64,000 nucleotides of DNA from Serilophus lunatus. Lineage: Eukaryota; Chordata; Aves; Passeriformes; Eurylaimidae. Under the pieces are notes generated by a model. It was not told the origin of the DNA. It made no database searches and was given only the letters and a program-made list of their open reading frames with translations. Numbering within the stretch: the stretch's first letter is position 1; each line of letters opens with the position of its first letter. Where the stretch lies: contig VXBA01006219.1 of NCBI GenBank assembly GCA_013399895.1, positions 537,147-601,146 of the forward strand. Direction: 5' to 3'. Made by a program: the position numbers and the translations under genes. Below, piece after piece: positions 33,851-45,416 of the stretch.

Positions 33851-36590
33851 TTCACTGTCCATATAACACAAAATAGCCACTAACCCCAGCCTGGGCTCAG
33901 GCCCTGAATGCTTTAAGATTGATGATAATTTCTTTGCAGCTCTTACTGGCAAAGAGCAATTTTTAAAATGGGCCCAAATACCAGATCAGCCAGAGGAATG
34001 AAATTTCCTCAGATACTTCAGACCTCCTGTTTATCACCCTCTGTAGCATGTGAGAAACATAGTTGTACATTTTCTGCCAGCAGTGATTTATGAATAAAGC
34101 ACATTGTTCAAACAAACTGAATATATAAAGCACTGAAGCCTTCTGTGGCATGGTCTGGAGGCAACTCACACCAGTTGCCTCCTTACCTCCAGGCCTCCTG
34201 TTCTGTTCTGAAAGCCCACAAGGGCTGCAGGAGACACTCCCAGCCCTGGGGATGGCAGCCCCCTGTGCCACCACTGCTGGCACAGGCAGGAATTTCAGCC
34301 CTCTCTGTCTGGGCACTGCCACGAAGTCATGACTCTGCTGCAAGTGCAAGGCAGCACCTACCATGAGGATTTGGGCACAACACTGTGCTAAAATAAAAAT
34401 AATGATTAGAATAATTCCGTGCCTCTTCGTGGCTCTGTGGTTTGAAACTCTTGGCCTGACTTGACAACTTCTAACTTGCACTAAAAATGTTTCAGAGAGA
34501 AAGGAAAAGTCAAAACAAAAATAAGTTGGAGCCTCCAGCAGCTCTGTGATTTGCAAGGGGAGGGAGGATGGAGCTTCCTGCCTCGGGGGCTCCTGGGGAG
34601 TGTTTGGACCTGGAAACCACTGCCCCTGGGTCTCTGGCATTTTGCCTCCTGACAGCCACTGTGGCTCACCCCGAGGAAGAGCAGCTGCAGACAATCCCTT
34701 GGCCCCTGCACTGCACCCTGTCCCCTCCTGTGCCAAGGCCACGTGGGGTTTGCAGAGGCTCCAGCTGCCTCCCACACCTCCTGCACACCTCTCCCACGAA
34801 TAGACACAGCATAGCCTTTCCCTGAACTTCTGCATTTTTCTTCCTGTGATTATCTCCTTCAAAAAGGGCTGAATTGAAAATGAGCTGCAGAGCCAGCGGG
34901 TCCTTGGAGCTGTGGTTATTAGCTGCGTGGAGGATGAAAGTGCACGACTCCCCAGACAAATACACAGTTCATTAAAAGCGTTGGGGATCATTCCATTCTG
35001 CTGATCAAAAGCCTAAATCACACAGTTAGCAACATTAGGGAGCTGTATGATGATTGGAGTCACATCTGGATAAAGTCACTGGAGAACCCAGGGAAGCCCA
35101 GTGGTGCTGGCAGGGCCGTGCTGGGAGCCCAGCAGTGGCACCACAGCCCTGGCTCTGATCTGGGCACACTCAGCTCAGGGCAGGATTTCATCCTGTTTCC
35201 AAAACCTTGAACCATTCAGGCTTTTCCAGAGCAGCAGCCTGCCCACACTAGTGGGTGCTCTCTCTTCCCCAGACTGCAGCTGTCAGGCTCCTCTCACTCG
35301 TGTTTTAAATGGGCAACAAACTCACCCAGCACTGCCAGAGGTATTTTTAAAACCACATCTGAGCTCTGCTTCCAGCAGTGTCCCAGTGGAATGCTGAGAG
35401 TTTGGGGAATGAGCACATCTTTGTGTCACAAGCCTCCAGTTTAAAGTGTTTATGCTGAGGAACACGTGGGTTTGGAGGGTGCAGGGAGGTCAGAGGATGC
35501 ACAGAAATGCCCTGGTGAGAGGTTCTGGCATGTGGCACAGAGTTGCTGCTTGCTTCCCCTGTGCAGGAGTCATTGTGTCCAGAATGTGCCCTGGGAACAA
35601 GCCCAGAGCACCAGCACATGGCGGACGGGCCAGTCTGTCCCAGCTGGGATGCCTGGGAGCCTCCGAGGCTCCCTGTCCTCGGCAGAAGGAATGGGAACCA
35701 TCATCTGGAACCATCAGCTGCAGGCCCTGCCACTGCACCCAGCAGAGCCACCTTGGCTTTGGGCCGTGGTTCTGGGGTTACTTCAGCCAGCAGCATTTGA
35801 AACATGCCTGATGAAATACTGACTCTGGAGAACAACTGCATGCTGATGTGCTTGGGGCTAACAGCACTGACCAAAAGTGATTGTCCCACTCCTCTTGTAC
35901 AACTGCTTCTTCACAGCACACAGCTTCATAAAAACCCAGCAAACCAGGAACCTCCTACATGACCAGGCTCTGGGTCTCTCGGGCAGAGACCTCTGTAAAA
36001 CCCAGTCAAACATTCTAAGTCTTGGCTCAAAACCTGCCACTCTCCCATTTCCCATCATTTCAAATCTGGCTCAATAAAAGCCATCTGAGACCGAGGACAT
36101 GAATACTGATGACAACTTCTGCATCCAAATGATGTCTCAATCAGTCAATTTTAAAGTGAGCAAAAGTCTTTTGTTGAGCTTGACTTCCTCGAGGACACTG
36201 CAGAGTGCAGCCATTTGCTCCTGGGAGGTGGTGAAGGACTGCTGGGTCCAACAGCACCTGTGGCAGCTCCTGCCCCACACCTCAGTCACCTGGGGCACCA
36301 GAGAAGCACTTGCAGTCGTGCTCACCTTGCTCAAACAGGGCTCGTTCCTCTTCCCTGGCTGCCTTCACAGCACAAGCCCAACCCTTCGACAGCTGGATGT
36401 TCCTGCTCACCCCACTGCTCCTCCCATGGAGTGGCACAGCCCACAGCTGCAAGAGTCACTGTATTTTTGTGTCTGCAATTAAACAACAGCCTTGCCAATC
36501 CACAGCAGGAGAATGCCAGTGGGAGAATACTGCTCCCCCTTTCCTTTCTGGGAGCTCTTGCCCAGGCACTGATAAATTAAACTCAGCACC
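33851..36590. other. Unique DNA, GC-richer, with one long but unrecognised open frame
   Basis: A 342-codon minus-strand frame spans 33963-34991. It has no recognised domain, no conserved residues I know, and a mixture of Cys/Trp/Ser-rich segments typical of translated non-coding DNA, so it is not called as a CDS. Overlapping plus-strand frames exist. The rest is unique sequence. Confidence 0.45.
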
Positions 36591-36875
36591 TCCTCTGACT
36601 AAGATGGATGGCAAGTTTAAATGATATCCATTGAACACATGGCTGATTTGTGTGTTCTTCCATTCAGGATTAGGCTAATAAGATGTTCATTTATGGATCT
36701 ATTGGATCTCATGGACCAGTCACTTAACTGCCTAAAAGAAGAGCACTGGGCAAATTTCACTCTCCAGGAATTGATTTCCATCTTTTCAGGCCACATTTTA
36801 GTGGAGAGTTTTCAAAGGTAATTTAGTGGGACATATCAAAACATTAATTAAGCTGACACAGCAGTTTAAAGTACG
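36591..36875. other. AT-rich block, enhancer-like
   Basis: CpG-free stretch with GGCTAATAAG, TCATTTATGG and ACATTAATTAAGC words and no long frame on either strand. It resembles conserved non-coding DNA. Confidence 0.3.
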
Positions 36876-38560
36876 TGAGAAAAACTGTGGGTGCTTGAAG
36901 CCTCCAGGTTTAAGGCAGCCTTGCTCCTCTTCACTTCCTTTTACTGGGGTTTCTGGAAGGACACACAGTCAGGGTAGTTTAGACTGAGAAGTGAAAAGGA
37001 AAACCAAAGCCAGCCACTGCTGAGCAAGGCATGGGAGCTCCCCCTGCCCCTGGGGCCCTTGGGGAGCCCAGAGCCACAGCAGCCTGCTGCAGGGCTGTCT
37101 GCAGGCAGAGCAGGGAGGGTGAGGCCATTCCCAGGCGCTGTGTGTGACTGCAGGGTCACCTTGGAGAGCACAGCCAGGCCGCTGGATCCTGCCAGCCACA
37201 TCAGCATTATTCTCCTTTATGCCTCTCCTCAACAGCAGGGAGGTGGTTTGGACACCCCCACTGGGTGGGGGCTCAGCTCAGCACCCACTGCAGCATTTGT
37301 GGGAGGGCAGGGCTGCTGCTCTGGGGCTGCAGCATCCTGCAGCCCATCCCCTTGGCTCCTGGGCTCAGAGACTTCTGAGGACAACAGGAAACTACACAGA
37401 AGATTTCCTTCTAGAACGGAGGTTTGCAGTCAGCACATCCACACCCAGTCTGTGGAGGCTTTGTGCCCAGATAAACAAACCAGCACTCTGGCATCTGAGG
37501 CCAGCCACTGGGCTGGCATTAATTCGGGCATGGGGGAAGGATTTCGGCTTGAATTAAAATAAAAAGCATCAGCTGTCTAGTTCTGCTAAATTAGACCAGG
37601 AAATAAGTAAAGCCACTGGTATTTAGGCTGCTGTCATTAGGATGCAGCAGGAACAGGCATTTCTGAACAAGGCAGCTCTCTGCTGCTCTTCCCTTTCTGG
37701 CCCCATGCCTGTGTTCCAAACTCACTGGCGAGGTGCTGACCCACCTGCCAGGGCTTGGGCTCATGGCTGCAAAGGGACAGAAACCTCCTCACTGAACCCT
37801 TCAGGGGACCAAAGGCCGAGCTGTGACACACTCCACACTGGTCACTTGGGGAACAGCTCATTACCCAGGATTTTGATAACACTGCTGAGCACTGGAGGAA
37901 GGAAAAGAATTATCTTCCAACCCAGACTTGCCAGTGCTCTTGTCCACATGCCTCACTGGAGCACGACAAGCTCTAATGGAGCACTTTACTGTGTGAGATC
38001 ACTGGTGCCTTCTGGAGACAGAACAGGAGGGCACACCAGAGGTCTTAATTTGTACTTCATCTACAGGGTCTTAGTTAATTGAACAGGTCCCTGCATTCGT
38101 ACAACAAATTATCCCTCCAGAAAACTGAGCTGGTGCCAGGATGTAACTGTTGCATTTAATCCACTCCCTGTGCTGTGAAACCTCTGTGTGTGTGTGCTGT
38201 CGTGTGCTCCACATCAACAGGAACTCTCATGCACATTCGTGCTCTTGTACCTCTCCACGACGGGTCCTTCCAAGCAGACAGTTAAGAGGAAAATGCAAAT
38301 GTACCCTCATGAGAGAGGAGAAGGAGCACTTGCACAGCACTGGGTCTGGACAGTCTGCCTGTCCAGCCAGCAGCCCTCTGCACCCTGTCCCCTCTGCACC
38401 CTGCCAGTGGTTTGCCAGTGTGCCTCCCCAGGGCAGCACCTCCTGCCCCAAACAGCCCTGGGAAAAATCCTGCTCGGGCTGGTTCCCATCTGCCTGTTCC
38501 ACCCTCTTTCAGAAACCAGTGCAGATTACTGGGCTGTGACTGAGTGAACAGCTCACTTCT
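36876..38560. other. Unique DNA, GC-richer
   Basis: No gene is recognised in this stretch. A reverse octamer ATGCAAAT lies at 38293-38300, and a short (TG)6 run at 38185-38196. Frames of up to 167 codons overlap on both strands. Confidence 0.5.
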
Positions 38561-39790
38561 ACATTCATCTCTCCCTTTTGCATAATGCATTTAGGAGGGG
38601 ATCTGTCTTTATTGCAGAATAATACATTGGCATTTTTGTGATATACTGACATACTGTGCACATTCACTGCTCATCCCAGGGAAAGGAGGTACCTGGATAC
38701 CACCATGACCCTGTTTCAGAACACCAATTATGATCCTTCCCAGGTACTGCTCGCTTCATTATTTGAGGGAAGTTTTATCTTACCCACCAGACAAACCTTC
38801 CAAATTCACAGCTGGATGGAGAGAACCTTGGATATTTAGCTCAGCCTAAATGGCAGCTAATATTCCTCTTAACTGCTGCTCTTCAACAGTTTCATTGTAT
38901 CGTTGTTAATCACATTAATAGCTATTGGATATATAATTTCCTTTAATTATGTGAAAATATTGGTTATTTCCTTCCTTTGGAGTGTTATGCACAGAGCAGA
39001 AGTGATTAATGCCAGGAGTTTCAGAAGGCAGTGAGACAAAGCTCCTCATTGTTGATTTATGCCCTAACTGGAAGACACCTGGGGTTTTTCCATCCTTTTG
39101 ATTTTTACTTTCTGTTTGAGTCCAAAATTATTTTGCATGTGTCATCATTACATGAATCGATTCCTGTTTTGTCCTTCACAAATCTGCCTAATTGCTTTTC
39201 TCACTTAGACAGTCATTTGCTGATGAACACCATCACCTACTAATGAGGATGGTACAGAGCTGAGATTTTTCTCCACCTCCACGTATGTAAACGTGGGCTT
39301 GGGTTTTCCCACTGAGTCCTTATTGTTTTTGGAGGCCACAAACGACACTGAGCTTTCTATGACACTGTAATGGGAAGTGGCTGAAATGACAAATTAGGAG
39401 AAAGTGTGTTTGTGACATTGATAAAGGGAAAGTTTAAGGCTTGTGTTTAGATAAATTGGCTGGAAAATTTGATCCACACAGTCTTTCAAATACGATTATA
39501 CAAACATAATTTGCATAAATATTATAATTAAAATTCTGCCTTTGGCATAATAAAAAAGAGAAAATAGTATTAAATGATCAAGGCATTTGAATGTTTGAAA
39601 TACCACTGTGTGATGTTTCATGCTATCCATTAAATAAGTAATTTATTGCAAAATCTATCAAAGCAAAAGGAAATTAAGTCAGATAAGGATGGCTTTTTAT
39701 TTTGCATGGTTTTTTTCTGAGGATATCGTTCCTTTCAGGGCATATTTGATTTTTCCAAGGTGCTAACTCAGAGTAATTTTAACTGGGGAT
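38561..39790. promoter_or_regulatory. Large AT-rich enhancer-like domain
   Basis: The most AT-rich kilobase of the window and nearly CpG-free. It contains a POU-dimer-like TTTTGCATAATGCATTT (38577-38593), a perfect octamer ATTTGCAT (39509-39516) followed by ATAATTAAAATTC, and many TTAAT, AATAAA-like and TTTAAT words (39470-39670). No frame over about 70 codons is open. Best read as one or more conserved non-coding elements. Confidence 0.35.
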
Positions 39791-40340
39791 CTGCAGTGGG
39801 CCTGTGGCTCTCTGGGTGCTGTAACTGCAGCACGTGCTGACAAGCAGCTCATGGTGACAGGGGCCAGGAGTTGTTGCTGAGTGGGAGCCCCATCCTGTAT
39901 CCTGTTCTGTGCCACCTCCTGCCCCTGGCACTGCTGCCCAGAGCCTGTCACCTGTGGACAGCGTGGGCACCAAGCTGCTCCAGTGCTGTCCTGTCCCTGG
40001 GGGCTGGCCCAGCCAGGCTGCCGTGGGCACAGACCTGGGGAGCCTGTGCCAGCTGCCAGCAGCCCCTCTCCAGGTGTGTCTGCACGCTGCAGCGCTGGGA
40101 TTTGCACGTGCCTTTTCCAGGCAGGCTCTCCCACCACGTTTCATCCAAACAACAGGCAGTTGGAGCACACAGTCACAGGCTGATGTGGCTCTTCAGTCAC
40201 TGTTTCCTTCTGCCTGTATTGGCTCCCACAACCTGCTGTCTTCCCTTCTGGGCCTCTCTCACATCCCTGGGTACAGCCACCACAGCACCACCCTGCCTCT
40301 GCCACGCCTGGCCCCAGGCTCTCGTTAGGAGCCCACCCAG
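39791..40340. other. GC-rich unique DNA
   Basis: Left shoulder of the CpG-rich domain. A 310-codon plus-strand frame (39871-40803) runs through it. It is rich in Cys, His, Leu, Pro and Ser with no recognised domain and is opposed by long frames on the minus strand, so I treat it as a composition effect. Confidence 0.45.
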
Positions 40341-41261
40341 GGCTGGCAGGCAGGGTGCCACACACAGCAGGGTGCAGGACCAGCAGCTGCTGGTCACACA
40401 CGCGAAGCATCACAGTTCCGAGCCCCAAAGGAAGCTGGTGGCCAGCAGTGGCTGCTGGGCACTGCCACCAGCTGGACAAGTGACCCCCCCGCCCCCAGAA
40501 CAGGACAGGCACTGGTGTCTGGCGTCTGCTCCCTGCAGAGCAGCCACAGGCTGCAGGGGCTGGGTTCCCTCACCCAGCTCGGCCCACTGTGCCCACTGCC
40601 ACCTGTGGCCCCTGGCACGGGGAAGGGGCATGAACCTAACCCTGGAGCACAGACCGGGCCGTTCGTTCTGCGTCTCGCCTCGACCTGGTAGAGACCAAAG
40701 GGTGAAAGGACAAGTAGGAAATGAGCTCCAGAATGCACAGGGAAAGAGCCTTCCCTATCAGCCACTGCTTCACCTCTGCCACTGCACAGATCTCTTTAAG
40801 TAAACCAGGAACAAAAGTAAGATAATAAAGGAAACTTAAGAACAGTTTATTGAGGTGTTTGGACTGCTGCAAGGTTGGTCGACCTGTTGATGTAATTCCT
40901 CCAGCTTCTCCACCCCCAGGCAGGCAAACAGGGCAGTCCCGCTCCTCACGGCCCTTCCACTGCTGAAAACTTGTGACATCAATAAAGTCGTGGTTTGTCA
41001 GTACAAATGGAATTTTAAATTGAATTCTTATCAAATTAGCCTTTCATCAAGGTCATGCAATATTGTGTGAATGACCTTTTCCGAGGCTGTGCACGTGGCT
41101 GCTGCCGGAGGCGAGAATGAGACCCATCCCCATGAGATGACTCGGCCGCAGCACTCGCCGCCTGACATGAGGTTTGCGCTAATTTCGGTAAAAGGCTGCG
41201 CTGCTGCTCGGAGCACAGCGCTCAGCGCCCACGCGGCCGGGGGCTCCCACACGCAGCGCCC

Positions 41262-42011
41262 NNNNNNNNNNNNNNNNNNNNNNNNNNNNNNNNNNNNNNN
41301 NNNNNNNNNNNNNNNNNNNNNNNNNNNNNNNNNNNNNNNNNNNNNNNNNNNNNNNNNNNNNNNNNNNNNNNNNNNNNNNNNNNNNNNNNNNNNNNNNNNN
41401 NNNNNNNNNNNNNNNNNNNNNNNNNNNNNNNNNNNNNNNNNNNNNNNNNNNNNNNNNNNNNNNNNNNNNNNNNNNNNNNNNNNNNNNNNNNNNNNNNNNN
41501 NNNNNNNNNNNNNNNNNNNNNNNNNNNNNNNNNNNNNNNNNNNNNNNNNNNNNNNNNNNNNNNNNNNNNNNNNNNNNNNNNNNNNNNNNNNNNNNNNNNN
41601 NNNNNNNNNNNNNNNNNNNNNNNNNNNNNNNNNNNNNNNNNNNNNNNNNNNNNNNNNNNNNNNNNNNNNNNNNNNNNNNNNNNNNNNNNNNNNNNNNNNN
41701 NNNNNNNNNNNNNNNNNNNNNNNNNNNNNNNNNNNNNNNNNNNNNNNNNNNNNNNNNNNNNNNNNNNNNNNNNNNNNNNNNNNNNNNNNNNNNNNNNNNN
41801 NNNNNNNNNNNNNNNNNNNNNNNNNNNNNNNNNNNNNNNNNNNNNNNNNNNNNNNNNNNNNNNNNNNNNNNNNNNNNNNNNNNNNNNNNNNNNNNNNNNN
41901 NNNNNNNNNNNNNNNNNNNNNNNNNNNNNNNNNNNNNNNNNNNNNNNNNNNNNNNNNNNNNNNNNNNNNNNNNNNNNNNNNNNNNNNNNNNNNNNNNNNN
42001 NNNNNNNNNNN
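41262..42011. other. Assembly gap (750 N)
   Basis: A run of 750 N within the CpG-rich domain. GC-rich promoter islands are classic drop-outs in short-read avian assemblies. Frames that appear to cross it are meaningless. Confidence 0.99.
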
Positions 42012-42549
42012 AGCTCCAGCCCGGCCCCGGCTCCAGCCCGGCGGAGCCGAACAGCGTTTCCCAGAGGGACGGGCACGAATCGCCAGCGCCTCCCCTCTCT
42101 GCTGGCTCCCTGCTGCCGTCAAACTCCGTTTCAGGCAAATGCTGTTCTGCAACAGCAGCCGGCGAGATTTTCCACCAGCCTTCCACCTCATCAGCCACTT
42201 TGGGGGAAAATCCTGTTGTGCAGCCCGAGGAGCTCAGTGCCCAGGAGCTCTGGGGCCTCAGCAGTGCGCCTGCCCTGCACAGCCCTGCTCCCTCGCTGGC
42301 CCCGGGCACAGCCAAGGAGTGTGTTGGGCACAGCCCCAGCAGTGCCCAGCCACGGGGGTCCCACTGCTGGGAACCCCCGGTGCCCACCAGGGGAGCCCCG
42401 GGGGCTGCAGGGCCCATCTGAGCATCTGCTCCTGTCGTGACAGAATAGCCCCAACAAACAGGAATGAGCTGCTGCCGTCCCTTGGGATAACACCTTCTGC
42501 AATCAAACCCGTCCATCAAACTACACAATGGGGAAACAAACTACCCAGC

Positions 42550-42760
42550 TGCTAAAGCCTTCTTCCCAAATCACAAAATAGCCACGTATTTGACAACTCA
42601 AAAAATATTTCAGCAAACATAATAGAGAAGATAATGGTAATTAGGCCGGTATTTTATGCCATAACGCTCCTGAATGCCTAGAAAAAATACAATATTTTCA
42701 GCAAAAGATAATTGAAAAGATTATTTGGCTTATCTAAAATAAGTTTTTTCAAGCCTCAGC
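42550..42760. promoter_or_regulatory. AT-rich enhancer-like block beside the CpG domain
   Basis: AT-rich sequence with GGTAATTAGG, AAAGATAATTG and AGATTATTTGGC words, right beside the CpG-rich flank of the gap. It has no useful open frame. A promoter-proximal conserved element is plausible. Confidence 0.3.
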
Positions 42761-43450
42761 ACATCTGTTACAAGGACCCGTGCAGACACGTGGTGCAACG
42801 CTGCTGGCTCAGAGCGCTGCTCATCACTTGAGAAAGAAGGGGATAAAGAACAGAGGGGTTTGTTTGCAGTGGGTCTCTTTGGCTTAAAATTGGCATCATC
42901 ACTTTTTACCAGACCTGTGGAACAAGTCCAGGAGAGCAGCACCAGCCAAGCTGGAGCCCCCGCTGGTTGGGAGCTGCTGGATGCCCAGGGCAGCCCCCGG
43001 GGTGGCAGGGGGGCACCTCGGCAGCTTGGGGCTGTCGGGCTCTGCAGCTTGAGCCTTTGCAGCACGGACAGGAGTCGCTGGAAGCTGCTTTCTGTCTGGA
43101 GGGGGTCGGGAGGGGGGAACATCGAGGGTCAGCCGGTGCCAAGGGAGCCTGCAGTGCCCCGGGGCCGGGGGTGCAGCCAGGGGAAAAGCAACAGTCCTAA
43201 GAATATTTTGATCTTTTAAAATGAAGCCTTTGAAATCTGAAAGTCCACAAATTCCTTGTCTTTCTCCTTCTCCGTTTGTCCCCCTCCCAGATGCCTGTGC
43301 TCCGGGAAGGCCGAGCAGCACTCCTGCTTTCAGCCACGTCTGTGGCTTTGCACTGGGGTCCCTCCAGCCGGCGGGGGGAACATCCTCATGGCTCCTTCAG
43401 GGGGATGAGTCTCGGGTGTATGTGTCCTGCCACCCCAGCTCCCTCGCCTG

Positions 43451-43870
43451 CCCCCACTCCACGTGCTCCTACAGCCACTCCGGGGCATTCTTTGATGCAG
43501 GGTTTTTATAAGATTCAGGGTTTCTAGGAATATTTACTCCTGTTCAAGCAGTAATTATGTCTGACTGAGCAGAATCTGGAAAACAAAGGGATTTTACACG
43601 AGGCCTGGTAGGTTTGACCTTCATTGCTGCTGTGAGGAAGCCCTGTGCCACCAGCAAAGCCACTGGCATCTGGTTTGCCAGGCAGCTGAGCACAGACCAA
43701 GACTGAGGCAGAGGGGCCAGGGCTCAGCTCTGCCCCTCACACCAGTGCAGCAGAACCTCATTATTCCAGGGCAGAAGCTCAGGGCTGGTCCTCAGCAGCA
43801 TCTCCCCCAGAAGCTGCTCTGCTGGTGGTGACTGCACCCCTGGCAGGGACCAGGTTTATGTGTGTGCTGA
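43451..43870. other. Unique DNA
   Basis: No gene, repeat or RNA gene recognised. Confidence 0.5.
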
Positions 43871-44570
43871 GGGGCCCATCATCTGCATTCAATATTCAAA
43901 ATACACTGAGCACAATGTTTGTGAAAAGTGTCAAATGCAATAATATATTCCTGTGTTTAACTTCAGGCTATGCCCTCAACAACCACCCTGAAAAGTGTTA
44001 GAATTGGACAAGATTTCCCAGGAGTAAAAGAAATCCACGTTCATATGCTTATAAAGGCTGACAGGTGAACAAACTCTTCTACAGGGCAATTGTGGATGCT
44101 CCAAGTGACATTTCAAATTCTTAAGAATTTTCCATTTGCAGATAGAAGTTGCCTTGTAAAATGACAAGCAAATCAAGCAGAATTCCCAGAAACTGGCCCT
44201 TTCTGTTGCCTTTTAATGATTTTATTTTCCATGGTTGGAGAAAAAGAGGCTGCCCAGAAAGGGACTTTTGTATTTATCTCTTTTTAATCATTTATGGGAT
44301 AGAAATAGGCCAAATACAGCACTAATTTTTATTGTAAACTACTCTGGGAAAGTATTTTACTCAGACCCCTTACCACAGAAAACAGATTTAACTGCAAAAA
44401 CTAATGGTATAGTGCAGTTTAAATATTTGCATAATCATTTGACTAAATCCTTTATTGACAGGTCAGATTTTCCCTAAATTTTTCACCTCTCATTATGAGA
44501 TTTTTAACGGCTTGCTACCCATTAAAATAGGTAATTAATGATTGATTTTCCAGGCTTTCAAAGCTCTTCA
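43871..44570. promoter_or_regulatory. AT-rich enhancer-like block with octamer
   Basis: CpG-poor and AT-rich, with a perfect octamer ATTTGCAT (44425-44432) followed by AATCATTTGAC, and TAATTAATGATTG near 44531. An 80-codon plus-strand frame (44235-44477) is open but unrecognised. Likely non-coding conserved-type sequence. Confidence 0.3.
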
Positions 44571-45058
44571 AGGGAGGGATGCATGGCCCCCTAAGGCCTC
44601 AGCCTTGCCCACTGTGCTGGTCCCCTCTCCTTGGCACTCACAGAGCACACCCTGGCAGGGCAGGAGCCCAGGGCTGAGTGGCTGCCCCTGCCCCCCCTGA
44701 CCCCAGGGCAGCACTGGTTGGGACAGGAGGCACCAGGAACCTCTTCCCAGAACAACCAGTGCAACCAGTCCCCACCTCTCCCTCCTTCCTGCAGTTCCTT
44801 ATTTTACCAAACATCATTCTGAAGTCAATAATGATCATTAAACACAATGAAGATCAATATCTTCAAAAAGTCCCTGAAAGCACGTTTTAGTTCAAGGAAC
44901 TGGAGGTTGCTCTGGGGTCCTGTTATAGTTTTACAGCCTTGGATTTATTGGTGAGGATGTCAAGTCAAACCAGATGCTCAGACAGCAGAGATTGGAAGTC
45001 TGGGCCAACTCAGTGCTTCAGCTCTGTGGTTAGGGGGACTGAACAGGTCTCTCAGCAG
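44571..45058. other. Unique DNA
   Basis: No gene recognised. GC-richer at 44580-44790. Confidence 0.5.
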
Positions 45059-45138
45059 ATAAAAAGTGTGGTTTGCACACTTTATAATTTTTATTTATTT
45101 TGTTTTAAGAAAAAGCAGGATAAAAATGTGGTTTGCAC
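45059..45138 (+). repeat. Short local direct repeat
   Basis: The word ATAAAAAGTGTGGTTTGCAC (45059-45078) recurs with one base missing as ATAAAAATGTGGTTTGCAC (45120-45138), about 61 bp apart. The intervening sequence is T/A-rich. It looks like a local duplication. Confidence 0.7.
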
Positions 45139-45171
45139 TGATCAATTCTCCATTTTGTTCATCCAAGAAAG

Positions 45172-45183
45172 AAAAAAAAAAAA
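45172..45183 (+). repeat. Poly-A run (A12)
   Basis: Twelve A in a row following GAAAG. No retrosequence ends here that I can recognise. Confidence 0.8.
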
Positions 45184-45400
45184 GAAGAGACCACAGTGGG
45201 AAATCACCACCTTGTGTCACTTAGTAATTCCCTGTTTAACACAGCCGTGAGGAGCATCTCAGGCTTCCCTGGTGCCACAACTCATCCAGCTCAGCCTGCC
45301 TCTGCTGCATGCACCCGAGTGAGCCCCTGGACACGAGCTGCTGCTTGAGGAAGGGCAGAGCTGGGCCATCCCCTGGGCACCCTGCCCCCAGCACCAGCCA

Positions 45401-45416
45401 CCCCCCCCCGGGGGGG
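45401..45416. repeat. C9G7 homopolymer junction
   Basis: Nine C followed directly by seven G, a perfect inverted repeat with no loop and a natural sequencing and assembly hazard. Confidence 0.9.

Larger units (their letters stand above)
40341..43450. promoter_or_regulatory. Broad CpG-rich domain interrupted by a large gap
   Basis: CpG is raised at 40400-40420, strongly at 40653-40690 (about eight CpGs in 40 bp), from 41090 to the gap at 41261, from the other side of the gap at 42012 to about 42200, and more weakly at 42950-43390. The densest sequence abuts the gap on both sides (ACGCGGCCGGG on the left, CCCGGCGGAGCCG on the right), so the island core is missing. This is the best candidate in the window for a promoter with a hidden first exon. 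Confidence 0.55.

Noticed and set aside
41031..42555. Frames of up to 494 codons across 41.0-42.6 kb
   Set aside because: Most of each is N, and the real residues at either end show no domain.
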